64,000 bases of DNA from Malania oleifera (GCF_029873635.1 NC_080422.1:57633889-57697888), one strand, 5' to 3'. Counted from the first letter of the stretch, positions 12,251-25,323 are shown. Translations and numbers: made by a program. The notes: generated by a model from the sequence alone, not told the origin.

Positions 12251-14098
12251 ACTGAAATGTTTAATCTTGAAAATTGTACGTCATGATTCAACCCCTCATG
12301 TCAGGGTTGTGCAGCCCATAGGCGGGACTTAATCCTTGTTGGCCTACCAAGTAAGTCAACTATAACTCTACCAACCCACAGCCCGGCCAAACAACAACCT
12401 CTCCTAGGCACGGAACTGGTGACTACCTCATCAAACCAACCACCTCAACCCAGTCTTCTGGCGAATCTGCAATCCCCCTAGGCACGATTGACGAAAACCT
12501 TACACACACTATCTTAGATGTATGGTTGCACTCTGATCTTGTAATAGTAATGGTAATGTGCTCTGATAACTAACTATTTACTAAACTAATTCATAAGGGT
12601 CTGATACTATATAGTACTAATATACATAGTTATCTTCTTGTTTCATCATGATTCCAAAATAACCATAACACTAAAAGCTAATCATGAATATACTTTAATA
12701 TCTATACTATGTAAACTGCAATACCATAGTGTTATGGAAAATAACCATAACACTGGAAAACGATATGAAAATACTGTATTATCTGAGTTGTATAAACTTT
12801 AGTAACATAGTGTTATGGTTTCAATATTTTGGAAAATAATGGTAATCTACATATGCTATAAAATATCTATCTGTATAAACACATTAATTCATACTCTTGT
12901 AAAATCTGATAAAACATATCTCTGCATAATATTATAAATCATATCAATCTAAAAACTATATTTTTTATGTACTGATCTGATAAGGTCTCATAAACATATT
13001 TCTGTTTAGATTCTATACAACATAATAATCTAGAAATTGTATATTTCATATACTGTTCTAATACTGACTCATGCCACATAACTCTACATAAATAAATGTC
13101 TCATATATTGCTATAGTATTTTCTAGTATACAGATAATTTCTAAATTGAATACTAATATGGAAATCATATAATTTATTAATAAATACTCTAACATTCCTA
13201 GCATAGCATATTTCCTTTACCTAACTTGCTGGGAGGCTTGCCTCCAATTCTATTCTCACACTTACGGCGTACTATCCCAAAATTCTTGCAATAATACATT
13301 TATACAAATTGCTCAACAAATCAATGAATTTTCCCAGAAAATTATCTCACTCATATTTCCTAAACCTGCCTACTCAGAATTTCCTAAATTATAATATAGC
13401 CGAGTTCTTGTAAAAATATCTGCTAGGGTCCTCAACCCATGCATGTAGGGTCCCAAAAACACTCTAACCCTAAAAATATAATACCCTAGTTTTATTCCAC
13501 AAAACTCTCATAGATTCTCATATAATACTAAATCTAGACTCAAATAAATCTACTAATACTAAAAATATCTAAATAACATACCTGGATTTTGGGATGGTTC
13601 CCAAACTTCTCAAATTGAAATTTTTCTCCAAGTAGGTAGTAGAGAACCTCCATAGGATCATCGTGGTAGCTTCTGATCATCAAACCGGAGAGAAACAAAG
13701 CCATAAATCTAGAGAGAAGTGAGAGAAACCATTTCTAGAGAGAGAAAGTAGAGGGAGAGATTGAATTGTCATCAAAATATGATTTTTTTTTTTTTTTTGC
13801 TTATATAGATCGCTAGCCACGTTGCCTCGTTGACGAGCCACATCATCTCGTCGACGAGTCTAGATAAGGTGGTTCATTGACGAATACCTAACCTTCATCG
13901 ATGAATTTCAGGTCCCGAAAATAGCCCCTCGGTAAGTCTCGTTGATGAGACACGCGTCAACGTCGACAAGCCTAAGGAGACTATTCATTGACAAAGGCTC
14001 TACGTTCATTGACGAGGCCCTGTTGCGTGCCCCTTTAAAATTATTTTTCCCTTTCTTTTCTTTATTATTTAATTTTCATAATTTTCTGGGTTACTAGA
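11856..14098 (-). mobile_element. 3' LTR of Gypsy element (minus)
   Basis: It is collinear with the right LTR (21456-23565) through the blocks 'tacccttacccag', 'ctgaaaaatattaaatca', 'gttgtgcagcccatagg' and 'cctaactggctgggagg'. The right end (ggttactaga) is followed by tctcccctcctt, a polypurine tract on the minus strand. The outer end lacks about 240 bp present in the other LTR, apparently lost at the junction with 9730-11855. (AT)n tracts occur at 12210-12250. A CGTCGACGAG-type motif cluster is at 13805-14030. Confidence 0.8.
13805..14030. repeat. Cluster of 'ctcgtcgacgag' palindromes in Gypsy LTR
   Basis: About nine copies of a motif centred on TCGTCGACGA (for example catctcgtcgacgagtc) are spaced 20-35 bp apart. 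Equivalent clusters lie in the partner LTR (23330-23490) and in the nested solo LTR (21060-21260), near the same LTR end each time. Confidence 0.75.
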
Positions 14099-14378
14099 TT
14101 CTCCCCTCCTTATAAAATTTCGTCCTCGAAATTTGCTATCTATGTTGAACACCATTCATTAAGGAAAATGGGCTACTTATTTTATTAATTACCCTCACTT
14201 ATGGCAGAGGAATACCATGGTTACATAAGTAGTTCTAGGACATTACAATTATACTCATAAAATAAAAATTTATCCCAAAACCAAAACACTACCTATCCTA
14301 TAATCTAAAATACAACTATACATTCATCGTTATATACTAATTAAAATAAAACTATTGTTATTTGAATAATACTGACTA

Positions 14379-17300
14379 TTAATGTATCCCACTAAATAGA
14401 TTTGGGTATTTCTGTCTGATTTCCTCCTCAAGCTCCTACGAAGCTTCCCCTAGGGCATGATTCTTCCATAGGACTTTTACTAACTGAATTTTCTTGGTGC
14501 GCAATTCATGTTCCTTCCTGTCTAAAATCAACACTGGTGCTTCCTCATATGCCAGTGAATCTCTAAGCTCTATCTCTGCATAACTAATCACGTAGGATGG
14601 GTGTGAGACATATTTCCTCAACATGGAAACATGAAATACATCGTGTATTCTAAATAGAGTTGGTGGTAAAGATAGCTTGTAGGCAACTAACCCCACTTTT
14701 TCAAGTATCTCAAATGGGTCGATGTACCTAGGGCTCAGCTTACCCTTCTTCCCAAATCTCATAAATCCTCTTAGTGGAGCTACCTTCAAAAATACCCAAT
14801 TTCCCACTTCAAAATCTAATCCCCAACTTTGAGTATCTGCATAACATTTATGCCAACTCTGAGTTGCACTAATTCTATCTTTAATAAGTCAGACTTTATC
14901 GTACGCCTGCTGTACCAACTCTAGTCCTAATACTTGCCTTTCTCCCACTTGATCCCAATATAATGGAGAATGACACCTCCTACCATATAAAGCCTCATAC
15001 GGTGCCTTCCCAATGCTAGTCTGATAACTATTATTGTACGTAAACTCGACTTGCGGCAAATACTAGGTCCAACCACCCCCGAAATCCAGCACACATGCAT
15101 GTAGCATATCCTCAAGTATTTGTATTGTCCTCTCTATCTACTGATCTGTCTGAGGATGAAAGGCAGTACTGAATGCTAACTGTGGCTCGATAGCCTCATG
15201 AAAGCTCCTCCAAAATCGTGAAGTAAATCAGGGGTCTCAATTTGAGACTATAGATACTGGCACACCATGTGAGCACACTATCTCCTGAATGTATAACTCT
15301 GCCAGTCTGTCCATAAAATAGTTGAATTTGATGGGGATGAAGTAAGTGGTCTTTGTTAATCAATCTATGACCACCTAAATAGCATTTTGTCCCTACTGCG
15401 TTGGTGGTGGCCCTATTACAAAATCCATAGAGTCGTGATCCCATTTCCACTCAAGAATGTAGAGTGGCTACAACTACCCCACGGGTCTTTGGTGCTCAGC
15501 CTTTACCTGCTAGCATGTCAAGCACTACTTTACGAATTTAACAATTTCCTTCTTTATGCCGCTCCATGACAAGGATTCTCATAGATCCTGATACATTTTA
15601 GTACTAACTTGAGGCACAGTGTATGGGGATCTGTGTGCCTCCTCCAACATAACGCTCCTGATCTGGGCATTAGAAGGTACACATAATCTAGCATGAAAAC
15701 GTAGGGCTCCATCATTTGATATACTAAACTCTTCTTCCTGTCCATCTTGCACTTTCTCTATCAACTCTACTAGTTCTGGATCAGTTATCTAGGCGGTTTT
15801 AATCCTTTCTTACAATGTAGGCTTTAACACCAGGTTGGCAATAAATGGCTGGTGATCACCCTCTATTAGCTCCATGCCTAGCCTCTCCAAATCCATCTTA
15901 ATAGGACACTGAATCTCCACTGCTGATACCACTGCTCCTGCTATTTTCCTACTTAGTGCATCAGCAACCACATTTGCTTTTCTTGGGTGATAGCTGATAG
16001 TACAATCATAGTCTTTGACAAGATCCAACCATATTTTCTATCGTATATTCAAATCTTTCCTAGCGAAGAAATACTTTAAGCTTTTATGATTAGTGAAAAT
16101 CTCGCATTTACAACCATAAAGATAGTGCCTCAAGATCTTTAGTGCATACGCCACTACAACTAATTCTAGGTTGTGCACAAGGTAATTCTTGTCATATTCT
16201 TTAAGCTGTCTAGATGCATAGACAATGACTCTTCCATGCTACATTAACACACATTCAAATTTCACATTCTTTCTCGTGAGTCGTGTTAGTGGACCTAATA
16301 ATCTGGAGAAGCCATCCACGAAACATCGGTAGTACCCTGCCAGACCTAGGAAGCTTCTGACCTCTTAAACATTTCCTGGCCTTACTCAACTCACCACCGC
16401 CTCAATCTTACTTGGGTCAACTGATATACCATCCTCGGAGATCACATGCTCGAGTAAAGTAACTTGCCTCAACCATAATTCACATTTCTTTAACTTCACG
16501 TAAAGCTTCTTTTCTCTTAATACTTGCAATACCTACCTTTAATGATGCTTGTGCTCCTCAAAACTCCTTGAGTAGACAAGTATATCATCTATAAAAAACA
16601 CAACAAACTTGTCCAGGTATTGATGGAACACCCATTTGATAAGATCCATAAATACTGCTGGTGCATTAGTAAACTCGAATGGCATTACCAAGAACTCGTA
16701 ATGCCCATATCTTGCTCGAAACTGTCTTTGATACATCCTCTGCCTTGACTTTCACTTGGTGATAACCTAACTTAAGGTCAATCTTAAAGTAAACCTGGGT
16801 CCCCTAGAGCTGATCAAATAAGTCATCAATCTTGGGAAGAGGATATTTTTCTTTACCGTTAATTTTTTTATCTACCTATAATCTATACACATCCTCATGG
16901 TCCCATCTTTCTTTTTCACGAACAAGACTCGTGCTCCCCAAGGCGACATGCTAGGCTTGATAAACCCATTATCTAATAATTCTTGCAATTGATCTTTCAA
17001 TTCCTTTAATTTGATTGGAGCCATACGGTATGGTCCTTTAGACACCGGTGCCGACCCTGGTAGTAGATTCACTATAAATTCAATCTCTCGGTCTGGTGGT
17101 AAGCTAGGTAACTCTTCTACGAAGACATCTGGAAATTCTCTAACTACTGTAATGTTGGCTTGTTTCAATTATTCCTTTGGCGACTCTTTTATGTAAGCTA
17201 CATATCCCTGGCATCCATCCTAAATCAGTCTCCTCACCTGAATGGCTGACACAAGTTATGGCGAGTCACGCACACGTGAACCCACGAATCTATATTCTTG

Positions 17301-18731
17301 CCCACCTGGGGGTCAGAAAATCACTTCTTTCTAATAGCAGTCTATGCTGGCATGATTAGATGCCTGCCAATCCATACCCAATATTACATCAAATCCCTAC
17401 ATATCTAGTATCACAAGATCAACTGCTAGCACTTTCCCCTGAATGGCCACTAGAAAATTTCTAAGTACCCTCTTACACCTCAAAATAGATCTAGTCAGCG
17501 TGGATACCAACAACTCAAAATCTAATGATTGTGCTTCTATCCCAACCACTTTAACATACCCTAATGATACAAAATAATGGGTGGCACATGTATCAAACAA
17601 AATAACAACTTTATATGGAAAAACAGTAAGTATACCTGTGACAACGTCTCTAGCAGTCTCAGCATCTCCCAGCGTCAATGTATAAACTCTCGTCGGTGTA
17701 GTGTTCCTCTGCTGGCCCCCAAGAGGCGCCTTCTGTCATCCACCCTAACTCGGTCTGGGAGCTGGTGAATAAATCGAAGGTCCCTGACATGATCAAGCCA
17801 TATAACCAGGTCTTCCACATTGGTAACAAACATTCTCACCTAATCGGCATTCGCCCGGATGTCTCTATCCACACCTAGGGCAGGTAAGATAAATTTTCCC
17901 TCCCTAATATCCACTGTGTCCTATCATCTTCCTCGGACCCCCACCAGTACTGCCACCTCTCCATGGACCCCGATTTAACCCAGTTTGAAAATCAGTAAGC
18001 ATGGGCCTCATCCTTTAGCTCGATCCTCTTACATTTCCCTACACACTCTCCTCTACTACCGTGGCTCTATCAACCAGCTCAGAAAAATCTTGTATCTTTA
18101 ATATTGCCACCTATCTATATATATCTTGCCTCAAATTCTTCTCGAAAATCCTAGCCTTCTTAGCTTCGTCTAGAACGATATAAGGGCAAAAGCGCAACAA
18201 CTCAATGAATCTCATCACGCACTTCTAGACCATCATTGATTTCAAGGATAGGCTCAGAAATTCCTGTACTTTAGCCTCTCTAACTTTGGTGGGAAAATAC
18301 TTGTCAAAAAATATCTCCCTGAATATGCTCTAGGTCATATTCACGGGCATAGGCCTCTATTACTCTAACAACTTCATAGCTACACGCCATCTCTTAGCCT
18401 CACCTATTAGCTTATATGAGGCATAAAGAACCCGCTACTTATCAGTGCACTGAAGCACCGTAAGTATTTTCTTGACCTCTTCCATCCAGTTCTCAGCATC
18501 TACAGGATTAGTTCCTCCTAAAAAAGCTAGAGGATTCATCTTTGTGAACTTATCTATCATGCATCCCTAAACTGTAGAGGAACCTCCCTGCTCCCTAGAG
18601 CTCCAGGAAATCTCAGCCATGACTTGTTAAGCTATGCTGCATAAAGCAGCATTTGAGTCCCCGTCTCCTGCACCAAAAGGCCTTACTTCATCGTCGCCAC
18701 TAGCATGGACACTACTACCTCTGGAATCCAT
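14379..18731 (-). pseudogene. Ty3/Gypsy gag-pol polyprotein (chromovirus type), broken
   Basis: This is a retrotransposon polyprotein on the minus strand, starting at ATG 18731 (MDSRGSSVHASG) and ending at a TAA at 14379. Features in order: gag with retrotrans_gag-like sequence (NPVDAENWMEEVKKIL, about 18500) and a CCHC knuckle (CYQCGRPGYMA, stop, SC) at about 17820; aspartic protease DTCATHYF at about 17575 (usual DTGATHSF, active-site G changed to C); reverse transcriptase RMCIDYR (about 16875) and FIDDILVYS (about 16580); RNase H end YHPRKANVVADALSRK (about 15950); integrase zinc-binding area and core 14900-15800; and a C-terminal tail with a chromodomain-like VKVLWKNH...ELEEEIRQKYPNLF. 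Many in-frame stops and shifts make it non-functional. The domain order protease-RT-RNH-integrase and the tail support a Tekay-like chromovirus. Confidence 0.9.
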
Positions 18732-19088
18732 CCTGCAATAACATCAAATTATCTTGAGAATTCAAACCTTATAATACTGTTATATATAAAATATCCCACA
18801 CTTCTTATCACTAGTTTAAGGTCTAGTCCTACCATATGGAAATAGAAATCGATGATAGTTTACTAAGGTTTTCTTGAATTCGTCACCCTAGGGAAAACAT
18901 AGAAACCACCTCGAAACTCAACCTGCAGACTGCACTACAGAACCCTAAATTCTCATCCTAATTCCCCAAAATTAACTCACTGATATCTTGTTCCACTCTT
19001 CTTAAAATTCCATTCCAATATTTTGGTATTGTTTTTCGCTATACTCTAGAGTTTGCAGAACCTAACAACCTAGGTTGTGTTGCCAAAT
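18732..19088 (-). other. Gypsy leader and primer-binding region
   Basis: This is the untranslated leader between the 5' LTR (right) and the gag ATG. Directly inside the LTR the minus strand reads 'tttggcaacacaacctaggt', a diverged primer-binding site. No coding sequence is seen. Confidence 0.5.
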
Positions 19089-20087
19089 TGTAACAACCTG
19101 AAATTTCATATCATTTTTTTTTATCAAAAATAAACTGCAAAATAATATACTCTGCTACTCCTGATAATATCTACTATAACATCTCATGTAACGACCTCAA
19201 AATCTCAATATAAGATGTAACATAATAAATAGAAAAGTCAACTCGAACCCGTGGGTAACGGGGATACCGGTCAATCATAGCGGAAACCTAAGCAGCAGTA
19301 AGTATAAAATCTCAAACATCCAACCATAAAACATAATACCAGAGTTTACTACATCATCAAAATACTGTATTTATATATACAACCTCCAAAAAATCAAAAT
19401 AACCCTAGGATCATACAACAAAAATAATCCTAATCCTAGTACAAAATCTTACCCTCCTAGTGGGGTAACTTAATAAGCTCAACGTACGGCGGCCACAACC
19501 CGCTATTCTCTCAGGGTCTCCTGAAAAATTAATTATATTCGGGGGTGAGACACTTCTCAGTAAGGGAAAATAAACTAAATACAGCTGTGTGGCAATATGA
19601 ATATTTATTGTAGTTATACATACTCAGTACATTTCATATATCTAAAAACATACATCATAACATGGTAGAATAATCATATACTTTCATACTTGCTAATAAA
19701 TCATATCGTTCATAAAATGTCTGTTATAACAATACTGAAAACATACCCAGGATGAATAGCTAGTTGATGTCATGTATTACCCCCCATGACGGGTTGTGCA
19801 GCCCGAAGGCGAGACTTGAGAATGGCTGGTCGACCACTGCCGAGTCAAAAATGTTTGTAAATACGATGGGCCCACCACACCCTAATCCGGAATGCCAGGT
19901 GGATGTCCACACTCTACTGAAAGCCACATCGACTATCCATCTCCCACCCCCTCGTGAGGTGGTTAGCACTAATCTGAACATAGATATCTGATCTATATAT
20001 AGCTATGGTACCGCTCCTGAACTGAACTAAACTAACATCCGGATTCTAATAACATATAGTACATAATAATATAGCATCTTTCATAAT

Positions 20088-20265
20088 TTCATAAATACGG
20101 CCTCGCACCAAATATTTCATAAATACAACCTTGTGCTGATTGTTTCATAAATACGGCCTCGTGCCGAAATCATTTCATATATACATGACCTCACGTTGGA
20201 ATCATTTCATATATACACGACCTCGCGTCGGAATCATTTCATATATACATGGCCTCGCGCTGGAG
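20088..20265. repeat. Tandem repeat, 28-32 bp, six copies
   Basis: The block 'ttcataaatacggcctcg' starts at 20088, 20116, 20144, 20174, 20206 and 20238. The last three copies share an added 'gaatcat' and the variant 'ttcatatatacatg', so the array has two sub-families. Confidence 0.85.
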
Positions 20266-20929
20266 TCATACATAAATACGTCATTCTGAGAATAATCAAT
20301 TTATCATGTATTTGTCAACATCATAATATACTGTATACTTTCATAATTTCTCAAACCATACTTCATTCATATCATCACCATATCATAATATTTCTTCACG
20401 TAAAATAATATTCATGCCACACATTTGCTGTATAAAACCATAAGTTGTATTCTAAAAATCATGATATCTAACATCTCCTACATATATACACATTTCAGCA
20501 TAATAGCAGTATTTTTACCAAACGTGCATTTATTCCATAATATTCAAGTATCGTACATATTTTTCAGAAAAATCAATTTGATCATAAATAATAGTAATTT
20601 GCATGAAAACTATCTGCTTTAGTTTATTCCCTTACTTGGCAACTAAGAAAGCCCCTAAAATATCCTGGTCTAACCCCCATAGGATTTCGTGATCAATACC
20701 CTGAAAATGGAAACTCCCAGTATTAAACTTCAGTATTTTCGCATGTACATCATTTTCTTTAACTACCATAAAGCCAAATTTGACATAAAAAGTCTTATCT
20801 CAACTCAGGGATGATTTCCAACTTGCTTTCACCAATGATCCGCTCTGGCAGATTTGGAGAGAACATCCCCAAGAGCATCGTGGTGGCTTCTGATTATCAA
20901 ACCGGTGTAAATCCAACCCAAAATCGAAG

Positions 20930-20938
20930 AGAGAGAGA

Positions 20939-20980
<42 letters not shown>
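20930..20980. repeat. (GA)n microsatellite
   Basis: An almost pure GA dinucleotide run with one GTGA interruption lies inside the solo LTR. Reading frames across it are low-complexity artefacts. Confidence 0.9.
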
Positions 20981-20981
<1 letters not shown>

Positions 20982-23565
20982 CCAAAGGGAAGAGAGAGAG
21001 GAGAGAGATTTCTTAGTTGTGAAGTAAAAATCTAGATTTTTAGTATTTATAGGACTGGATTCGTCGACGAGCCACGTCATCTCGTCAACGAGTCTTTCAA
21101 TAATATCGTCAACGAAATCCACTCCTCGTTGACGAAATTCAATCTGCTCAAAAACCTCTCTCTGTATTTTCTTATTGAAAAAATATGGCTTCGTCGACAA
21201 GGCCCTCTTATGCCCTCGTCGACGAATCCCCTGTGTTCATCGACGAGGCCTCTGATAATTCCCCTTTTTCTTTATTAGTTTAAATTCCATTTTTATTCAG
21301 GTTTTCACATCTTAGGCCCCAAAGCGAGCACTGAGGAAACCTGATTATAATACATACATATGCAGTAGAAAAACATAAAATTGTCCATCTATATAAACAA
21401 TACAAAAATTTTAGTACTCTTCCCAACCATACACACATATGTAGACATCATCCTATAATCATCCACTAAAAAATGCTATTTCATGTATACCCTTACCCAG
21501 AAAATAGGGTAGTGTACTCACCTCCTCTATCAGCGAGCCTGATCCGCTCGCCTAACTGGATCACCTGAAAAATATTAAATCACTAGGATAAGACAATGCT
21601 TAGTAAGAGCAAATATGCTATTACTAGTGTGAAACAATTGAGTTTTATAAATACTATACTGACAATATCTGAAACTGTATAAACTGGTAAAACAATATAC
21701 AATATAACTTGCATCTAGCATAGTTTAAGGTATAACTGTAATATCTGAGTTTTCTAATTTTTCATACTTCTAGTATCATACTATATCTGCCGATATTCTT
21801 TAAATCTGTATACATATGTATAACTAAAATGTTTACCCTAGAAAATTGTACGTCATGATTTAACCCCTCATGACAGGGTTGTGCAGCCCATAGGTGGGAC
21901 TTAATCCTGGTTGGCCTACTAGGTAAGTCAACTTTAAATTTACCAACCCACAGCCCGGTCAAACTGCAACCTAGTCTTCTGGGGAGTCTGCAATCCCTCC
22001 AGGAACAGTTGATGGAAACCTTCCACACACTATCTAAGATGTGTGGTTACACTCTGATTTTGTAATACCAATGGTATCGTGCTCTGATAACTAACTATTT
22101 ACTGAACTGATTCATCATGGTCTAATACTATATAGTACTGATATACATAATTATCTTGTTGTTTCATCATGATTCCAAAATAACCATAACACCGATATCT
22201 AATCCTGAATATGTTGTGACATCTATACTTTGTAAATTGTAATACTGTAGTGTTATGGAAAATAACCATAGCACATAAAAACTGATATGAAAATATTGTA
22301 TTATCTGAGTTGTATAAACTGTAATAACATAGTGTTATCGTTTTAATATTTTGGAAAATAATGGTAATTTATATATGTTGTAAAACATCTATCTGTATAA
22401 ACATTGAAATTCATACTCTAGTAAAATTTGATAAAACATATCTCTGCAATATTATAAATCATATCAATCTGAAAACTATATTGTTGCTGTACTGATCTGA
22501 TAAGATCTCATAAACATATTTCTGCTTAGATACTATACAACATAATAATCTGGAAATTGTATATTTCATATACTATTCCAATACTGACTCATGCTACACA
22601 ACTCTACATAAATAAATATCTCATATATTGCTACTATATTTTCTGATATACAAATAATTTTTGAATTGAATACTAATATGGAAATCATACAATTTATTAA
22701 TAAATACTCTAACATTCCTAGTATAGCATATTTCCTTTACCTAACTGGCTGGGAGGCTCGCCTCCAATTCTATTCTCACGTTCATGGTGTACTATCCCCA
22801 AAGTCCTACAATAATACATTTATACAAATTCCACAAAAAATCAATGAATTTTCCCCAAAAATTATCTCACTTATATTTCTTGAACCTGCCTATTCACAAT
22901 TTCCTAAATTATAATATACTTGAGTTCCTATAAAATATCTTGTAGGGTCCTCAACCGATGCTTGTAGGGTTCCAAAAACACCCTAACCCTGAAAATATAA
23001 TACCCTAATTTTATTCCAAAAAACTCTTGTAGATCTCATATAATATTAAATTTGGACTCAAATAAACCTGCTAGTACTAAAAATGCCTAAATAATCTACT
23101 TACCCTGATTTTGGGATGGTTCCCAAACTTCTCAAATTGAAATTCTCTTCCAGCTAGGTTGTAAAGAACCTTCCTAGGATCTTTGTAGTAGCTTTTGATC
23201 GTCAAACCAGGGAGAAACAAAGCCGAAAAGCTAGAAAAAGTGAGAGAAATCATTTCTAGAAAGAGAAAGTAGAAGGAGAGACAGAATTTCTGTCAATTTT
23301 TTTCGCTTATATAGATTGCTTACCACATGGCCTCGTTGACTAGCCATGTCACCTTGTTGAAAAATCCAGGAAGGGGGTTCATCGACGAGCATCTAACCTT
23401 CATTGATGAGTTTTAGGACCCGAAAACACCCCCTCAGTAAGTTCTCATCGACAAGCCCAAGGAAATAGAGCATTCGTTGACGAGGTCCTGCTGTGTCCCC
23501 CTTTAAAAACTTTTTCCCTCCATTTTCTCTATTATTTAATTCTCACAATTATCCGAGTTACTACA

Positions 23566-24548
23566 CATATGGTCCATTGCTCTAGAGTCAAGTATCCAAG
23601 TATTGCAGTTATCTTCTTTAGTAGAACCGAGGAGAGCATTACCTAGGTTAGAGTTTGATTTATCGATTATAATGAGAGAAAGATGTGGTTCAGCTGTAGC
23701 CACCGCAGCCTTGCCCATGCCTTCATCATTCCCAAATGCATCATAACGCTTCTGAGCCTGGAAGTCGTGCCACCAATCATTATACTCGTGTAGCTTGAAA
23801 TATGCCTCACGGGTATGCTTTGTATTCCCACAGTGAGAGCACTTAGCTCCATCGCGGGTGGCTCAAGATTTGGAACCTAATTTGCCACCATTCACAGAGA
23901 GACCTGAAGGGTTCTGAGGATGCAAGCCATGTTTGAAGCTCTTGGACAACAGAACCGCTCTTGGTGTATCATTGAGACTACCAATCATCACTTCTTCACG
24001 AAGAGCTTCCCTACAGATGTATGAATAAACTTGCTCCATTGTTGGGAATGGTTTTATTTTCATGACATCACTTTGAATATGGTCTAAGCGGTCATTGAGA
24101 CCATCCAAGAACACATATACCCGATCTTCTTGAACTAGAGTATTGTAGTGTTAAACATCAAATGGTCGATGAAAGTCTATTTCATGCCAAAGGCCTTGAA
24201 GATCATTGTAGAACTTTTCACGAGAGCTTGCAGCCTATTTAAGGTGAGTCACGCGTCACCGGAGATCATACACTTGGGAGGTGTCGCTACCATCGAAATA
24301 CGTAGTAGCAATTGAAGTTACTAATAAGGAAGGATTCCATGAAATTAATCAACCAAACTTTAACAATAGCGTTGTTTGTGTGCCATCGTCTAAAGGTAGA
24401 GTCTGTCAGAGGAGGTTGAGGGAGATCACCATTTATATACCCTAGTTTGTATTTTCGTGTGATATACATCTCGACAACCTGGGACCAAAGAGCATAGTTG
24501 GTGTCGTCCAATTTGATACCAATTGGTGTACTAGTAGTGGTATCGATG
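23566..24548 (-). pseudogene. Copia gag and protease start (main fragment), minus
   Basis: This is the middle part of a minus-strand Copia polyprotein. Reading leftward from 24548: the Copia-like N-terminal segment (IGIKLDDTNYALWSQVVEMY), the retrotransposon gag body (FLDGLNDRLDHIQSDVMKIKP near 24090), a CCHC knuckle (CSHCGNTKHTREA, final Cys changed to Ala-like context) at about 23810, then the protease start WILDSRAMDHM, where the usual SGATDHM has Arg and Met substitutions. The frame is cut at 23566, exactly after DHM, by the Gypsy LTR, and at 24548 by the Sirevirus LTR. Its first codons lie 12.5 kb away at 37085-37220. Stops and frameshifts are present. Confidence 0.85.
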
Positions 24549-24974
24549 TGTTGGCCTAACAAGGCTTACAATTCTTATTTTGATGAAAAGAAATCATGAT
24601 GTGTTTAATACGGTTTGTTTCAAGTGAAAGTTTTTTAGGAAGAAGGCAAAACTTAGAGAGAGTTCAAAGCTCAAAAGGATGATAAAGTTTATGATGAAAG
24701 TACTATTCAAAAAGATCAAGAAAGAAAGATGATTAGAAGCTCAAAGATGATAGAAGAACAAGGACTTACTTGAAGATCAAAAGAATATGTTTTTAAAGAT
24801 ATTTGTATGTAAGTACTTCAAGTAAACTTCAAATATAAAATGAATTGAAGCTCTCATAAAATCAAAAGAAACTTAGAAATAATTTTTTTAGTAAAACCCT
24901 AAAGTATGTTTTTCAAATCAAAGAAAAGAAGGCTTTAAAGAAGAAAAGTTTTTTTTTTTAAAAAAAGAAGCTCC

Positions 24975-25175
24975 AGGCAACTGTGTCCATGTGACAGGAG
25001 ACTGCCCAAATTAAATGAGGAATTTTCAAAGAGGCAGTAGGGTGCCAGGTGACTGCCTGAGTACAGCCAGGAGCCTGGGTGGTCAAACGAGGCGACTGCC
25101 TGGGTTTTGGCAGGCGATTGTCACTGTTCTGTGTTTTGAAATTCTTCTATGGTAGGCGACTTCCAGGTCGTGGCA
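24975..25175 (+). repeat. Cluster of 'ggcaggcgactgcc' motifs upstream of LTR TATA box
   Basis: About seven copies of a near-palindromic 12-14 bp motif (ggcgactgcc, gccaggtgactgcc, and so on) are spaced 20-30 bp apart and end about 140 bp before the TATA box. The 3' LTR has the same at 35810-35995. Similar motif copies lie in the inverted LTR (32395-32575) and in front of the extra ORF (33405-33570). Confidence 0.8.
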
Positions 25176-25313
25176 AGCTACTTCCACTCAAACCTTTGTT
25201 TAAAATACTCAAATGAGAAGATTTTTTAAATGGATTTCATAGGCACTACTCTTTTGAAAAACTTGGGGATTACTCCAAGTAAACTTGAGGGGTAAGGAAT
25301 TACTTTTAAACAT

Positions 25314-25323
25314 CTATAAATAG
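25314..25323 (+). promoter_or_regulatory. LTR TATA box
   Basis: The sequence ctataaatag lies at the U3/R boundary region of the 5' LTR and is conserved at 36119-36128 in the 3' LTR. Confidence 0.7.

Larger units (their letters stand above)
19187..21309 (-). mobile_element. Nested solo Gypsy-like LTR
   Basis: The termini are TGTAACGACC... and ...GGTTTTCACA, length 2123 bp, with flanking 5-mers tctca (19182-19186) and tctta (21310-21314), a near-perfect TSD. It is related to the surrounding LTR: the block 'ctgaaaaattaa...gtgagac...ctcagtaag' appears in the same order and orientation. It holds a 28-32 bp tandem array (20088-20265), a (GA)n tract (20930-20980) and a CGTCGACGAG cluster (21060-21260). 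No coding sequence is seen. Confidence 0.8.
19089..23565 (-). mobile_element. 5' LTR of Gypsy element, split by a solo LTR
   Basis: The LTR consists of 19089-19186 plus 21310-23565, about 2.35 kb. The left terminus is TGTAACAACCTG and the right terminus GAGTTACTACA. It is collinear with 11856-14098 over about 2.1 kb. The flanking host 5-mer on the right is 'catat' (23566-23570), inside a Copia gag frame; the partner copy on the left was not found. The CGTCGACGAG cluster is at 23330-23490. Confidence 0.8.

Noticed and set aside
20800-21200. Frames of 61-123 codons with Ser-Leu or Arg-Glu repeats
   Set aside because: They arise from the (GA)n tract in the solo LTR.
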